The notes: generated from the letters alone by a model not told the origin. DNA of 64,000 nucleotides from Hydrogenophaga sp. PAMC20947 (GCF_004795855.1 NZ_CP039252.1:1364001-1428000); one strand, 5' to 3'; shown: positions 16,334-26,642, counted from the first letter of the stretch. Translations and numbers: made by a program.

Positions 16334-19300
16334 AAAAAAGAGACTTCGCGCCAGTGTCCCAGCGCGTTGATGAAGGCCAGTCGCACCGTCGAATCGGGTT
16401 GCGCTTGGGCCACGGCTTGTCCGTAGCGTCGAATTTGTTCCAGGAATTCCGGGCGGTGCTCGGGATTTTCGTGGCTCTTGAAATCAATCACCCACCAATC
16501 CCTATTCTCTTTGGATTGCACCAGACGATCGAGCCGCATTCCAGCACCTGCCCACACCATGTCGACCTCATTCCCCCAATAGGCCAGCTGGTCGGCATCC
16601 CAAGCCCAGGCGCCTTCGCCGTTGATCACGCGAACGGCCATGCCGTGGGCTTGTAAGGCCTCGGCTGGATCCAGATCGAACTCGCGAGCGACCGCCTCGA
16701 CATGCAACTCTGTCCATTCAAACGGCTGAGTGGTTGGGTGCCATTGGAGCATGCGGTGCATGGCCAGGCCCAGGCGGGTGCGAACATCATCGGCCCCAAC
16801 GGACGCCGCAGGCGTGAACTCCACCAGCTCGTCGAGCTTCTTGGGTGAAGAAACGAGCGGCGGTAATCCGGGCAGTGTGAACACCTCATCAGCGGCGGGC
16901 TCAGGCTGCGATGCCGAAGCGAACGCATCCTCAACCACCTCCGATGACCCGAGCTCATGCAGGCGCGCCCACCAGCTGGCCCGCTCTGAGCGGCGGTGGG
17001 GCTCAAAACTGGACACCACCAGGCGATGCTCCGCACGGGTGAGCGCCACATACAGGGCATTGATCTCTTCCAGCGCCCGCGCATGCTGCTCGGATACCAG
17101 CAGGTCTTGCGAACACACCGGAGGTGCACTTTCACGCTCCAGGAAAACAAAGCGCCTTGGCGCTGGCGCTTCGCCCGGCCAGTCGATCAGCACGCCCATG
17201 CTCTCTGCTTTTGGGGCACCGCTGTCGGTGTCGAGCAGCAACACGGTCGGCGCCTCAAGGCCCTTGGCACCATGCACTGTCAGCAAGCGCACGGCATGGC
17301 CAGAATGCACGGCCGAGGCCTTTGCTCCGGGCGTCTTGAGCGCGCGCACGAAGTTGTACGCACTCAGAAACCGCCCTCCGTCCTGTGCCAGCGACTGGTT
17401 CAGCACGTCTTGCAGGGCTGCGATCACACTGCCCCTTTGCTCAGGGAGAGCAGCCTGGGCAAAACGCGACAACACCTGCCCCGCTTCATAGATGGCGGAC
17501 AGCGCATCGTGCGGAGGCAAGGTATTGACCCAGTGGCGATAGGTTCGCAAACTGGCGGATGTTGCCAGCCAATGGGGGGGCAGCTTGCCCACCTCTGGCG
17601 CATCGGGCGAGGTCATCAGGTCCAGCACTGGCCACCAACCGAGCGCTTGACTGCGCGTTTCGCTTTGGGACCCTGGATCGCCTTTGAGGCGCGAGGCCTG
17701 CACCTGTTCAGCCAGCGCCACAAGGTCCGCATCGGTCCAGCGAAACAGCGGCGATTTCAGGGCGCGGGCCAGGCTGAGGTTGTGCTGCGGTGACACCAAT
17801 ACGTCCAGCAGGGCCACCACGTCCTGAACGGGAGCCAGCTCGTGGAGCTCGAGTTTTTCGGGTTGTTCGCTGGGCACACCCAGCGCCTGCAAGGCAGCAT
17901 GCATCAGACCCAGACGCGAGCGCTTGCGGGCCAGAACCATGAACGACTCCGGGGGGGATCCCGCAGCGACTTGCGCCGCCAGCCAGCGCGCTGCTTGCTG
18001 GGCCTCGCGCTCAGCGTAGCCCTCTTCTTCGGGCGCCACACGGGGTGTGGTCAGGCTGTCACGCCAGGCCGCGCCCAGGCTCGGACCTTCAGAGGCATCT
18101 TTGGCATCGCGCTGAATGGCGGGTAAAACGCTGACCTGACCGGTCTTGACACTGGCGGTGGTGTGTTGCCGAAAATCCACGTATTCACCCGCATCTACCG
18201 CCTGCTGCATGACGGTGTTCATGGCCGTCACCACCTCGGGGGCGCAGCGGCGGGTGTGATCGCAGCTCAGGAAGTCGCCGCCCAGCCCCTCCACCACAAA
18301 GGCCTGAGCCGCCTTGAATACCTGGGGCTCTGCGCGCCGGAAACGGTAGATCGACTGCTTCGGATCCCCCACCAGAAACACGCTGGGCGACTCTCCTGAG
18401 CCTGCGCCTGCGTAGGCCGAAAGCCAACCGTACAGGGCTTGCCACTGCAAAGGGTTGGTGTCTTGAAACTCGTCGATCAGCAGCTGGCTCACCCGGGCAT
18501 CCATGCGCTGCTGCATCCAGCCCGAGAGCTCGGCGTCTGCGAGCAGGCGCTGCGCAGCGGTTTCCAGGTCGTTCATGTCGACCCAGCCGCGCTCGCGTTT
18601 GAGATCGCCGTAGACCTGCAACAGCAAACGGGTCAGGCGGCTCAGGCGCTGGTGGTGCACCCAGGCTTGCTGTTGCTGCTCGGCCTGCAAAAGCCGGCGC
18701 ACCAAGGCCTGGGCTTCGCGCACACGATCCATGCGATCAATCTTGTTGCCAAAGGCCCGGTCCTCGTTCTTCTGGGTGAGCAGTGCAGCGCACACGCCCG
18801 AGAAACTGTTTCCGGTCAGCGCTGTCTCCAGTTCCACACCCTTGGCAGAAAACGTCTTGGCACTGGCGCCACCCAGAATGCGCGCGGCATCCCACAGCAG
18901 GGTTTGAGCTTCTGCCTGACGAACATAATCGGCGGGCAACTCACAGCCAGCCAGCTCAGGAAATGCCTCGTCAAAACGCTGCACCGACGTCGCCACCACG
19001 CCAGCGGCATCGGCCATGGCGAACTCCACGCGCTTTTTCAAGGCGTTGTCCAAGGACTTGAGCGTCTGGTGGCGCCCATGATCGGCCACGCTGTCAAAAA
19101 AGTCCTGGCGCTCAATGGGCGCGTCAATCAAGGCCTGGTAAAGGCGCGGCCAGACCAGGGCGGTTGCCCGTGCATCGTCTTCCAGCAACTCGTACGACAG
19201 CGGGAAACGAAGCTCTTCCAGCACAGCCAGGGGAGCCCCGCGCAGCAGGGCTGCAAACCAGCTGTGGAACGTGCGAATCTGAACCGCTCTGCCAGCCTCC

Positions 19301-19668
19301 AGCACACGGTCATTCAAGGTCCGCAAGTCGTTCAGCCGCGAGGTGGCCTGCTCCACGCTGAAACCCCAGGCCTGTAACAGTTGGCTCAGCTCCGGGTCGG
19401 ACAAGCGGGCACAGCGGCGCAGCTCCACTTGAAGGCGCTCGCGCATTTCTCCCGCTGCTTTTTTGGTAAAGGTAATCGCCAAAATGTCTTGGGCAGGCGT
19501 GCCCGCCAACAAGGCCCGCACAATACGGGCCACCAGCATCCAGGTTTTGCCTGCGCCGGCGCAGGCTTCGACCGCAACCGAGCGGGCGGGATCGCAGGCC
19601 ACCGAGTAAAACGATTCGCTGCTCGCTGTGCCCGCATTGATTCGGTAGGCAGCCACAGGGTTCGTCAT
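16330..19668 (-). CDS. addA: AddA-like UvrD/Rep helicase-nuclease (double-strand break repair)
   Basis: 1112 residues from the ATG at 19668, which overlaps the addB-like stop by four bases (ATGA). Superfamily 1A helicase motifs occur in order: Walker A ACAGAGKT at about 36-43, LAITFTKKAAGEMRERL, motif II LLIDEFQDTNPLQW, GDPKQSIYRFRRAEP, and LLTVHGAKGLEAPTVLL. The C-terminus has a RecB/AddA-type nuclease signature, WWVIDFKSH. With AddB it should process DNA ends for RecA loading. No recB-recC-recD genes are present here. The assignment to AddA rather than RecB rests on pairing with a nuclease subunit of AddB type. Confidence 0.85.
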   Translation of the reverse strand: MTNPVAAYRINAGTASSESFYSVACDPARSVAVEACAGAGKTWMLVARIVRALLAGTPAQDILAITFTKKAAGEMRERLQVELRRCARLSDPELSQLLQAWGFSVEQATSRLNDLRTLNDRVLEAGRAVQIRTFHSWFAALLRGAPLAVLEELRFPLSYELLEDDARATALVWPRLYQALIDAPIERQDFFDSVADHGRHQTLKSLDNALKKRVEFAMADAAGVVATSVQRFDEAFPELAGCELPADYVRQAEAQTLLWDAARILGGASAKTFSAKGVELETALTGNSFSGVCAALLTQKNEDRAFGNKIDRMDRVREAQALVRRLLQAEQQQQAWVHHQRLSRLTRLLLQVYGDLKRERGWVDMNDLETAAQRLLADAELSGWMQQRMDARVSQLLIDEFQDTNPLQWQALYGWLSAYAGAGSGESPSVFLVGDPKQSIYRFRRAEPQVFKAAQAFVVEGLGGDFLSCDHTRRCAPEVVTAMNTVMQQAVDAGEYVDFRQHTTASVKTGQVSVLPAIQRDAKDASEGPSLGAAWRDSLTTPRVAPEEEGYAEREAQQAARWLAAQVAAGSPPESFMVLARKRSRLGLMHAALQALGVPSEQPEKLELHELAPVQDVVALLDVLVSPQHNLSLARALKSPLFRWTDADLVALAEQVQASRLKGDPGSQSETRSQALGWWPVLDLMTSPDAPEVGKLPPHWLATSASLRTYRHWVNTLPPHDALSAIYEAGQVLSRFAQAALPEQRGSVIAALQDVLNQSLAQDGGRFLSAYNFVRALKTPGAKASAVHSGHAVRLLTVHGAKGLEAPTVLLLDTDSGAPKAESMGVLIDWPGEAPAPRRFVFLERESAPPVCSQDLLVSEQHARALEEINALYVALTRAEHRLVVSSFEPHRRSERASWWARLHELGSSEVVEDAFASASQPEPAADEVFTLPGLPPLVSSPKKLDELVEFTPAASVGADDVRTRLGLAMHRMLQWHPTTQPFEWTELHVEAVAREFDLDPAEALQAHGMAVRVINGEGAWAWDADQLAYWGNEVDMVWAGAGMRLDRLVQSKENRDWWVIDFKSHENPEHRPEFLEQIRRYGQAVAQAQPDSTVRLAFINALGHWREVSFL

Positions 19669-22316
19669 GAGGCACTCCAGTCGTCGCGGCGGCACAGGCC
19701 TCGGGCCGCGCAGTACTCACACACCCGCCCCTCGCCCAATGCAGGCATTGCGTGACCTTCGGCCATGCGCTCCAGGTCGGCCTCCAGGCCACTCATCAAC
19801 GCTTCCCGTGCCAGCAGGATGTCAGGTTGCTCGATCAGGAGCGTGGCGGCGTTGCGCGCTGTCCCTCCGCGCTTGTCGGTGATGCTGAGGTAAGCCGCAC
19901 GCAGGTTGTCTTCAGGCAACAAGGCCGCATAAAACGCCAACTGGGTGTCCTCCAGGGGATCTTTGACACGATCAAGCGTGCGCTCCCGGCTTTCAGTCTT
20001 GTAGTCGATGACCAATGAAAGCCGTCCCTCGGGGCTGGGCTGGTGGTCAATGCGGTCCAGGTTTCCCAGCAAACGCCAGCGCCCCACTGAGGCCGTCCGC
20101 TCCACTTCCGCCGCTTCAAACGAAGGCCCCGCGCGTCCCGGGATGGCCTCATACGCCTCAAGCCAGTCCAGGTAGCCTTCCCGAAGGCTTGGCCACACCG
20201 CTTCAAACGGCAAAAATCCGGCGTCTCCACTCACCGATTGCAACCCCTGGGCCTCGCTCGTGGCCTGAGCCGACTGGTCCAAAGCCTGCCGATCGACCTG
20301 CCGGCCGGGTCGCTGATCCCTGCGGGCCTCGTGAAAGCTGCGCAGCACGGCATGCAACCAGTTGCCCATGTCGCGCTGGTCTGGCTCCCCCTCCAGCTCC
20401 TCGGCGTCGGACAGACGCAGTTGGCGCAAAGCGAAGAACCGGTAGGGGCAATCCCGCAAATCCTGATAGGCGCTGGCCGACAGACGGTCGGGCAACAAGC
20501 CCGGGGCCTGGGGGGCTGGACGCTCATAGGGTGCAGCACAAACTTCCAGAGGCACCCGGGGGTCAAGCCCCTCAGGGGCCCCGGCCTGTCGTGCGGCCAA
20601 TACCCAGGCATTGGGTTGCACGGACTCGCCACGGTCCGCTACACGCCACAACACATCCAGATGCGGTTGAAGCGACGCCGCCTGCCAGGCCTGAGCAGTG
20701 GCCAGCGCGAGCGCTCCTCGGCTGGGTAAGCCCAACTGCTTGCGCTGGGTCTCGGTCCAGGGCCCGGGGGGATCCGGATGCGTGGACAAGCTGCGCTCAT
20801 CACAACCCGGTGAAACGGTCGCCGCAAACGTGCGCCCCAGCTGGTGCGCCATCGGCAGGATCACCACAGGTTCGTCGCCCAGGCTTGCCGGCATGAAGCT
20901 TCCACCCTCCAGCACGTCCGAGACCCATGCTGAAAACGCGCCCAGGGTCCAGCTTCGGCTGGGCTGCGCACCCCCGCTCTCCGCGGCTGAAGCGTCCCAT
21001 GTACCCGAGCCACTGAGGCGTGCGGCTGCGCCGGGCCGCAGATGCAAGCTGCTCACCAACTGGGTCCCAGCCGCGTCTTCGGCCCAGGCATCCCACCAGC
21101 CGCCATCCCTCAAGGCTTGAGCCAGACACAACAACCAGTCAGGCAACGTTCGGGGTTTTTGCAGCGACAGCAAGAGCCGTTGCCACGGTTCAGGGACCTC
21201 GGGCGACAACGCGGGGTGACCCAGTGCGCTGCTCCAGCGCGAGACGCCGTGCCGACGCGCCAGAGTCTCCAGCACCTGTGCATGCGCAGGCCCCCAGAGC
21301 GGCGAGAGCTTCATGGCATTGAGCACTTCGTCCACGCTGGCCCTCGGACCCGCGGCGCGCAACAAAGCCATCAGCTGGGCGGCCGCATGCGTGGTGGACA
21401 ACTTCCAGCCCGTCTCATCCCGAACTGCCACACCCGCGCTGTCCAGCAAGGCGCGGATGCGTCGGGTCAACAAGCGGTCGTGCGCCAGCAGCGCCACCGG
21501 AACCCGCCCGGCATTCACATGGCGGATCACGCAAGCCGCACTGCGCTGGGCCTCATCCTCCGCACTTTCACAGGCATGGAGCGCCATGGCTGGCTGCCCA
21601 GGTTGTCCAGGTTCGTGCAATGGCCAGCTTCGCGTTCCTTGCGGAACCCAGCGCTTCAGCAGCGCCTCAGCCAAAGGATCGGCCTGAAAACCCTGCAACA
21701 CCACCAGCGCTTCGCAGCACACACCAGGCGCGGCCAAAGGCCCCCAAAGAACGTCCGTGGCATAGGCTGAACTGCTGGCCCACGTAACAGCCAGGGTCAC
21801 GATCAACCCTTCCCACACAGGGCTCTGCAACCCGGCACCCATCGCCTCCAGCTGCGCTTGCCCCCAGGCCACCCGCTCGTCGGGTGCCACGGAGGCCGCG
21901 CGCGGCGCAAGTGAGCGTGTGGCCTCCAGCAGCCGCGCGGCCAAGGCTGACCGCATGGCCACATTTGATCGGGAGCGGGCGACACGGTCCACCAACGCAG
22001 CAGCGACCAAGGCGTCTCGGGCCGTGTCCCCCGACCAATCCATGGGGCCTGGCGCAAACGGCAGCAGCCCGGCCGCCCAGTTGCGGCTGGACTCGAACCG
22101 GGGGGCAAATCCGGACGGCTGAAAACGCGCCCAAGCCTGCCGGGCTGGCGTCATGAGCTGGGCATAAGGCACCAGCACCACTGTGCGCGCAGGCGATACG
22201 CCTTGAACGTGCATCCATTCGGCCATCGCGCTCATCAATCCATCCCAATGCGCCTCGGCTCGATCGGCTGTCAACATGGCGTCAGCGGCGTGTGGGGTTG
22301 AGTCTGGCTTGGGCAT
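19665..22316 (-). CDS. addB: AddB-like PD-(D/E)XK nuclease / inactive helicase subunit
   Basis: 883 residues if started at the ATG at 22316; an alternative TTG at 22388 would add 24 residues. The C-terminal nuclease domain has LVIDYKTESRERT with the catalytic Asp and Lys. The iron-sulfur staple of AddB is present: Cys in DLRDCPYRFF and three Cys at the end in VCEYCAARGLCRR. The N-terminal region has AddB-like VVLVPYAQLMTPARQAW and no intact Walker A, consistent with a structural helicase-like domain. Partner of the overlapping addA-like gene. Very Trp/Pro/Ala-rich and divergent from Firmicutes AddB. Confidence 0.8.
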   Translation of the reverse strand: MPKPDSTPHAADAMLTADRAEAHWDGLMSAMAEWMHVQGVSPARTVVLVPYAQLMTPARQAWARFQPSGFAPRFESSRNWAAGLLPFAPGPMDWSGDTARDALVAAALVDRVARSRSNVAMRSALAARLLEATRSLAPRAASVAPDERVAWGQAQLEAMGAGLQSPVWEGLIVTLAVTWASSSAYATDVLWGPLAAPGVCCEALVVLQGFQADPLAEALLKRWVPQGTRSWPLHEPGQPGQPAMALHACESAEDEAQRSAACVIRHVNAGRVPVALLAHDRLLTRRIRALLDSAGVAVRDETGWKLSTTHAAAQLMALLRAAGPRASVDEVLNAMKLSPLWGPAHAQVLETLARRHGVSRWSSALGHPALSPEVPEPWQRLLLSLQKPRTLPDWLLCLAQALRDGGWWDAWAEDAAGTQLVSSLHLRPGAAARLSGSGTWDASAAESGGAQPSRSWTLGAFSAWVSDVLEGGSFMPASLGDEPVVILPMAHQLGRTFAATVSPGCDERSLSTHPDPPGPWTETQRKQLGLPSRGALALATAQAWQAASLQPHLDVLWRVADRGESVQPNAWVLAARQAGAPEGLDPRVPLEVCAAPYERPAPQAPGLLPDRLSASAYQDLRDCPYRFFALRQLRLSDAEELEGEPDQRDMGNWLHAVLRSFHEARRDQRPGRQVDRQALDQSAQATSEAQGLQSVSGDAGFLPFEAVWPSLREGYLDWLEAYEAIPGRAGPSFEAAEVERTASVGRWRLLGNLDRIDHQPSPEGRLSLVIDYKTESRERTLDRVKDPLEDTQLAFYAALLPEDNLRAAYLSITDKRGGTARNAATLLIEQPDILLAREALMSGLEADLERMAEGHAMPALGEGRVCEYCAARGLCRRDDWSAS

Positions 22317-22436
22317 CAGGAGATAAGTGTTTCTGTCACAATGACGCAATAGCAAGGCGATGACTGACGGGAAATCAAGGTTTTTCAACAGGGCATCACT
22401 TTAACTCCCCCTTTTAACGACTCTCTAGGATGGACC

Positions 22437-22769
22437 ATGGCCAGCGACTTGATCAAACACGTTTCTGATGCAACTTTCCAGGCCGACGTGCTTGAAGCCA
22501 AAGCACCTGTGCTGGTGGACTTCTGGGCCGAATGGTGTGGCCCTTGCAAAATGATCGCCCCCATCCTGGATGAGGTGGCCGGCACCTATGGCGCCAAACT
22601 GCAGATCAGCAAAATGAATGTGGACGACAACCGTGAAGTGCCAGCCAAGTTTGGCATTCGCGGCATTCCAACGCTCATGCTGTTCAAGGACGGTCAATTG
22701 GCTGCGACCAAAGTCGGGGCCATGAGCAAGGCCCAACTCACCGCCTTCATCGATCAGCAACTCGCCTGA
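22437..22769 (+). CDS. trxA: Thioredoxin 1
   Basis: 110 residues. Cytosolic disulfide reductase; active site WCGPCK with Cys34 and Cys37, cis-Pro in RGIPTLMLF, and normal thioredoxin length. Divergent from addB and upstream of rho; trxA-rho adjacency is conserved in beta- and gammaproteobacteria. Confidence 0.97.
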   Translation: MASDLIKHVSDATFQADVLEAKAPVLVDFWAEWCGPCKMIAPILDEVAGTYGAKLQISKMNVDDNREVPAKFGIRGIPTLMLFKDGQLAATKVGAMSKAQLTAFIDQQLA

Positions 22770-22786
22770 TTGGAAGCCGGCTGCCA

Positions 22787-22836
22787 GTCATTCAGGGTGC
22801 AATGCCCTGAATGACCGGAACAGCCTTCTTTTTTTT
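22787..22836 (+). terminator. Hairpin and T-tract between trxA and rho
   Basis: An 11-bp perfect stem, GTCATTCAGGG (22787-22797) with CCCTGAATGAC (22805-22815), loop TGCAATG. Eight T follow at 22829-22836 but after a 13-base gap. Either a loose terminator for trxA or a structural part of the rho leader. Confidence 0.45.
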
Positions 22837-22966
22837 CCTGTCATAATTCTCTCGGTTGCTGGCCAGACACAGCCCAGCCCCCATCAACGGCGCGCCGTCC
22901 AGGCATTCGGACCGTAGCGCACCCTCCCCCGATTTTTTGCAACGACTCCCCTCTGGAGCGAATTCC

Positions 22967-24229
22967 ATGCACCTTAACGAACTCAAGGCACTTCACGTGT
23001 CTGAAGTCCTCAAACAAGCCGAGACCCTTGAGATTGAAAACACGGGCCGCATGCGCAAGCAAGAGCTCATGTTCGCCATCATCAAAAAGCGCGCCAAAGG
23101 CGGCGAACTGGTGAATGCCGACGGCGTTCTCGAAGTCTTGCCCGACGGCTTTGGCTTCTTGCGCAACATGGACACAAGCTTCACCGCGTCCACCGATGAC
23201 ATCTACATCTCCCCCAGTCAGATTCGACGATTCAATCTGCACACGGGTGACATGATTGAAGGCGAAGTGCGCATTCCCAAAGACGGTGAGCGTTATTTCG
23301 CACTGAACAAACTCGACAAGATCAACGGCTTGCCCCCAGAGGACAACAAGCACAAGATCATGTTCGAAAACCTGACGCCCCTGTTCCCCAAAGAACAGAT
23401 GCGCCTGGAACGTGACATCAAGAGCGAAGAAAACATCACCGGACGCGTGATCGACATCATTGCGCCCATTGGCCGTGGCCAACGTGCCTTGATCGTGGCA
23501 CCGCCCAAGAGCGGCAAAACGGTGATGATGCAGCACATCTGTCATGCCATTGCGGCCAACCACCCCGAGGTGGAGCTGTTGGTTTTGCTGGTCGACGAGC
23601 GCCCGGAAGAAGTGACCGAAATGCAGCGCACCGTGCGCGGCGAAGTGATTGCCTCCACCTTTGACGAACCGGCTGCGCGCCACGTTCACGTGGCCGAAAT
23701 GGTCATCGAGCGCGCCAAGCGCCTGGTTGAGCTGGGTAAAGATGTGGTGATCTTGCTGGACTCGATCACCCGCCTCGCCCGCGCCTACAACAACGTTTTG
23801 CCCTCCTCAGGCAAGGTGCTCAGCGGTGGCGTCGATTCCAACGCTTTGCAGCGGCCCAAGCGCTTCTTTGGCGCGGCACGAAAAATTGAAGAAGGCGGTT
23901 CGCTCACCATCATCGCTACGGCCTTGGTCGACACCGGCAGCCGCATGGACGAGGTGATCTTTGAAGAATTCAAAGGCACGGGCAATTGCGAAATCCACCT
24001 GGACCGCCGCTTGTACGAAAAGCGCGTATTCCCATCCATCCAGCTCAACCGCAGCGGCACCCGCCGCGAAGAGCTGCTGCTGACACCGGAAATCTTGCAA
24101 AAGACCCGCATTTTGCGCCAGTTCATGTACAACATCGACGAAATCGAAGCCATGGAAATGGTCTTGAAGAGCATGAAGGCCACCAAGAACAACTCCGAAT
24201 TCTTCGACATGATGCGAAGAGGCGGCTGA
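22967..24229 (+). CDS. rho: Transcription termination factor Rho
   Basis: 420 residues from the ATG at 22967 ([19 protein letters not shown]), matching the usual Rho N-terminus and length; the upstream open frame is not conserved. RNA-binding cold-shock domain includes [13 protein letters not shown]. ATPase: Walker A APPKSGKT near residue 180, catalytic [14 protein letters not shown] and Walker [17 protein letters not shown]. Hexameric RNA helicase that ends transcription. The leader of about 200 bases upstream, with a strong hairpin, is compatible with Rho autoregulation, although that is not shown here. Confidence 0.98.
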   Translation: MHLNELKALHVSEVLKQAETLEIENTGRMRKQELMFAIIKKRAKGGELVNADGVLEVLPDGFGFLRNMDTSFTASTDDIYISPSQIRRFNLHTGDMIEGEVRIPKDGERYFALNKLDKINGLPPEDNKHKIMFENLTPLFPKEQMRLERDIKSEENITGRVIDIIAPIGRGQRALIVAPPKSGKTVMMQHICHAIAANHPEVELLVLLVDERPEEVTEMQRTVRGEVIASTFDEPAARHVHVAEMVIERAKRLVELGKDVVILLDSITRLARAYNNVLPSSGKVLSGGVDSNALQRPKRFFGAARKIEEGGSLTIIATALVDTGSRMDEVIFEEFKGTGNCEIHLDRRLYEKRVFPSIQLNRSGTRREELLLTPEILQKTRILRQFMYNIDEIEAMEMVLKSMKATKNNSEFFDMMRRGG

Positions 24230-24261
24230 ACCAGGCCCACCCCCATCGCTGGTTCACTGTG

Positions 24262-24331
24262 TGCAACCAGCTCCGCCCTTCAAGGGGCAACGCTGGCAGA
24301 CCGGTAAACCCGGATCTGCGGTGTTACCGGT
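24262..24331. repeat. Degraded copy of the GC-rich intergenic repeat
   Basis: The stretch CCCTTCAAGGGGC followed by CGCTGGCAGACCGG, AAACCCGGA and GCGGTGTTACCGG parallels the 3909-3965 element base by base with many substitutions. It lies between rho and rpmE. Confidence 0.35.
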
Positions 24332-24373
24332 TAAAGACAGCTCTTGCTATCAATCAGAGCATGATTTCCGGGC

Positions 24374-24379
24374 TATAAT
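24374..24379 (+). promoter_or_regulatory. Putative -10 box for rpmE
   Basis: A perfect TATAAT 77 bases upstream of the rpmE start. No good -35 lies at the right distance, so the promoter is only half supported. Confidence 0.4.
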
Positions 24380-24405
24380 CGGCGGCTATTCAATAGCGAC
24401 AAGTA

Positions 24406-24424
24406 CAGTGAAATGGTTTCACTG
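24406..24424 (+). promoter_or_regulatory. Perfect hairpin in the rpmE 5' leader
   Basis: CAGTGAAA (24406-24413), TGG loop, TTTCACTG (24417-24424). It lies about 30 bases before the L31 start codon and about 20 bases after the predicted transcription start, a position suited to ribosomal-protein leader control. Confidence 0.4.
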
Positions 24425-24455
24425 CGGCTAGCGCACCTGACCTCAAGGAATCGTC

Positions 24456-24713
24456 ATGAAAGACGGCATTCACCCCAATTACCGCGAAGTTTGCTTCCAG
24501 GACATGTCCAACGGATTCAAATTCGTGACGCGTTCTTGCGCCAACACCAAGGAAATGATCAAGCTTGAAGACGGCCGCGAGCTGCCCCTTTACAAGCTTG
24601 ACACCACCAGCGAGTCTCACCCCTTCTACACGGGTACGCAAAAAAGCGTGGACAACATGGGCGGCCGCGTCGAGCGCTTCCGCAACCGTTACGGCAAGAC
24701 AGCTGCCAAGTAA
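24456..24713 (+). CDS. rpmE2: 50S ribosomal protein L31 type B
   Basis: 85 residues. The N-terminus [20 protein letters not shown] and the end [21 protein letters not shown] are those of type B L31. It lacks the CxxC zinc ligands of the zinc-binding type A form. Such paralogues replace the zinc form under zinc limitation in some bacteria; whether a type A copy exists elsewhere cannot be seen here. A strong intrinsic terminator follows. Confidence 0.95.
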   Translation: MKDGIHPNYREVCFQDMSNGFKFVTRSCANTKEMIKLEDGRELPLYKLDTTSESHPFYTGTQKSVDNMGGRVERFRNRYGKTAAK

Positions 24714-24753
24714 TCGGGCGATACTCGGCCTGCTTGGCCGATATCTCTGCGCG

Positions 24754-24784
24754 AAAGCAGCCGGCAAACCGGCTGCTTTTTTTT
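24754..24784 (+). terminator. Intrinsic terminator of rpmE
   Basis: AAAGCAGCCGG (24754-24764), CAAA loop, CCGGCTGCTTT (24769-24779), with an uninterrupted T run to 24784. Confidence 0.92.
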
Positions 24785-24845
24785 CGCCAACTCTTTTCAC
24801 ATGGGTGGCTGACCGCTGGTACCCCACCCTGTATATTTCAACGCC

Positions 24846-26546
24846 GTGAGCTTCACCAATCCTGCCCTTGTGACCCAGTCAGCCGTGCGCCGACTGCCCA
24901 GGCTCGCCTTGGTGCTGTTTTGTCTGGCGTATGTACTCCCGGGCTTTCTCGGGCGAGAGCCCTGGAAGAACGCCGACGTATCGGCCCTGGGTGTGATGCT
25001 GGAAATGGCGTCGGGTCAAAGTGGATGGTGGACACCGCAGGTTCTGGGCCTCGCGGCCGACGTATCAGGCCCTTTGCCCTATTGGCTGGGTGCTGTACTG
25101 ATTCAGCTCTTGCCTTTTCTTCCTGCTGACTACGCCGTACGGCTCGGTTTTGCCCTGCTACTGGGCCTGACTCTGGTCAGCACCTGGTACGCGGTCTACC
25201 ACTTGGCCCGCCAAGCCTCGGCGCAACCGGTGGCATTTGCTTTCGGTGGCGAGGCCAGTCCTACCGACTATGCGCGCGCTTTGGCCGATGCCGGTTTGCT
25301 GGCTTTGATTGCTTGCCTGGGCCTGGCGCAAATGTCCCACGAGGCCACGCCCGATCTCGCCCGGCTGTGCGCCACCAGTGGCCTCATGCTCGCGGCAGCG
25401 CGCCTGGCCCATCACGACGACCACCACCCCTGGCGCAGCCTCGCCCTGTGGATACTGGCCCTTGTCACTCTGGCGTTCAGTGGTGCACCGTGGGTGGCCA
25501 TGGCCCTGGCCACCGGCCTGCTGGTCGCTGTGAGTCTTGCTCGATACCGGGCACACGGCAGCCAACACAGCAATCTCACTTGGGCGGCGCTGGCCGTGGC
25601 GGCTGTTCTGGGTGGGGTGTTCTGGCTGGCCGATATCCAATGGCCAACGCTCTCCCTGCCAGTGGATCTGGATGGGTGGCGCCGCTGGAGCCGCTTGCTG
25701 GTGTGGTTTACCTGGCCTGCCTGGCCCCTGGCGCTGTGGACCCTATGGGGATGGCGCCGGCAGTGGTTCAGTCCCCACGTGGGTATTCCCCTGTGGTGCG
25801 CAGCGGTCAGTGTGGTCAACAGCGGCCTCAACCCCGACTTTGACCGGGCCCTCTTTCTTGCGCTGCCGGCCCTGGCCGCCTTGGCCGCGTTTGCCCTGCC
25901 CACTTTGCGCCGCAGCGTGTCGGCACTGATCGACTGGTTCACGCTGATCTTTTTCACGGTGTGCGCTCTGTCCATCTGGGTGATCTGGCTGTCGATGCAA
26001 ACCGGCTTTCCCGCCAAACCGGCGGCCAACGTGGCCCGGTTGGCGCCGGGGTTTGTTCCGTCATTCTCATGGGCACTGTTTGCGGCAGGCCTGCTGGCGA
26101 CCATTGCGTGGATCTGGTTGGTGCATTGGCGGGTGGGTCGCAACCGAGCGGCCATCTGGAAAAGCCTGGTGCTGCCCGCCGCAGGCGCGACCCTGTGCTG
26201 GGTGCTGCTGATGACCTTGTGGCTGCCGCTGCTGGACTTTGCGCGCAGCTATGGCCCACTGTCGCGCGGAATTGCCCGGGTTGTCCCCACCCAGAGCTGT
26301 GTCCTGATTGACGGCCTGTCCCAGGCGCAGATCGCCGCATTGCGCTACCAGGGCGGTCTGCGTTTGCGCCGTCTGGGTGAAGACAGCGAGGCACAGAGCA
26401 GCTGCCGCTCCATGGTCGTGGAACCAGACAGCCAACCGACTCTGGACCAGCGTGTCAATCTCACACACTGGGCGTACAAAGCCAGCGCCAGCCGTTTGAA
26501 TGACAGCAAAGAACGCCTGTTGATTTATTTGCGCGTCGCCAACTGA
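24846..26546 (+). CDS. Polytopic membrane protein, glycosyltransferase family 39/ArnT-like
   Basis: 566 residues from a GTG at 24846 with no convincing ribosome-binding site. There are at least ten hydrophobic segments. The first periplasmic loop carries GREPWKNADVSALG, resembling the acidic-residue loop after TM1 of GT-C/ArnT-like transferases, then WWTPQVLGLAADVSGPLPYWLGA, in the position of the ArnT YPPL-type loop. The C-terminal 100 residues are soluble. GT-C enzymes move sugars from polyprenyl carriers to lipid or protein acceptors in the periplasm. Donor and acceptor are unknown, and the family assignment is by pattern only. It stands alone after the rpmE terminator and converges on phoR. 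Confidence 0.6.
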   Translation: MSFTNPALVTQSAVRRLPRLALVLFCLAYVLPGFLGREPWKNADVSALGVMLEMASGQSGWWTPQVLGLAADVSGPLPYWLGAVLIQLLPFLPADYAVRLGFALLLGLTLVSTWYAVYHLARQASAQPVAFAFGGEASPTDYARALADAGLLALIACLGLAQMSHEATPDLARLCATSGLMLAAARLAHHDDHHPWRSLALWILALVTLAFSGAPWVAMALATGLLVAVSLARYRAHGSQHSNLTWAALAVAAVLGGVFWLADIQWPTLSLPVDLDGWRRWSRLLVWFTWPAWPLALWTLWGWRRQWFSPHVGIPLWCAAVSVVNSGLNPDFDRALFLALPALAALAAFALPTLRRSVSALIDWFTLIFFTVCALSIWVIWLSMQTGFPAKPAANVARLAPGFVPSFSWALFAAGLLATIAWIWLVHWRVGRNRAAIWKSLVLPAAGATLCWVLLMTLWLPLLDFARSYGPLSRGIARVVPTQSCVLIDGLSQAQIAALRYQGGLRLRRLGEDSEAQSSCRSMVVEPDSQPTLDQRVNLTHWAYKASASRLNDSKERLLIYLRVAN

Positions 26547-26642
26547 CGCGGACCAAAATACGACCGTTGGACCAAGGCTCAATGCTCAGGCCAAACGGCG
26601 CTCTTTTATGTGCCTGTTGGCGTGCAACGCCACGCCAGCGGT

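Noticed and set aside
22080..22105. tRNA-like 3' half (GGACTCGAACC) on the plus strand
   Set aside because: It lies inside the addB-like coding region and no acceptor or anticodon stem can be formed around it.
26618..26632. Hairpin TGGCGT-GCA-ACGCCA between the membrane protein gene and phoR as terminator
   Set aside because: Only six base pairs with a three-base loop and no T-tract.
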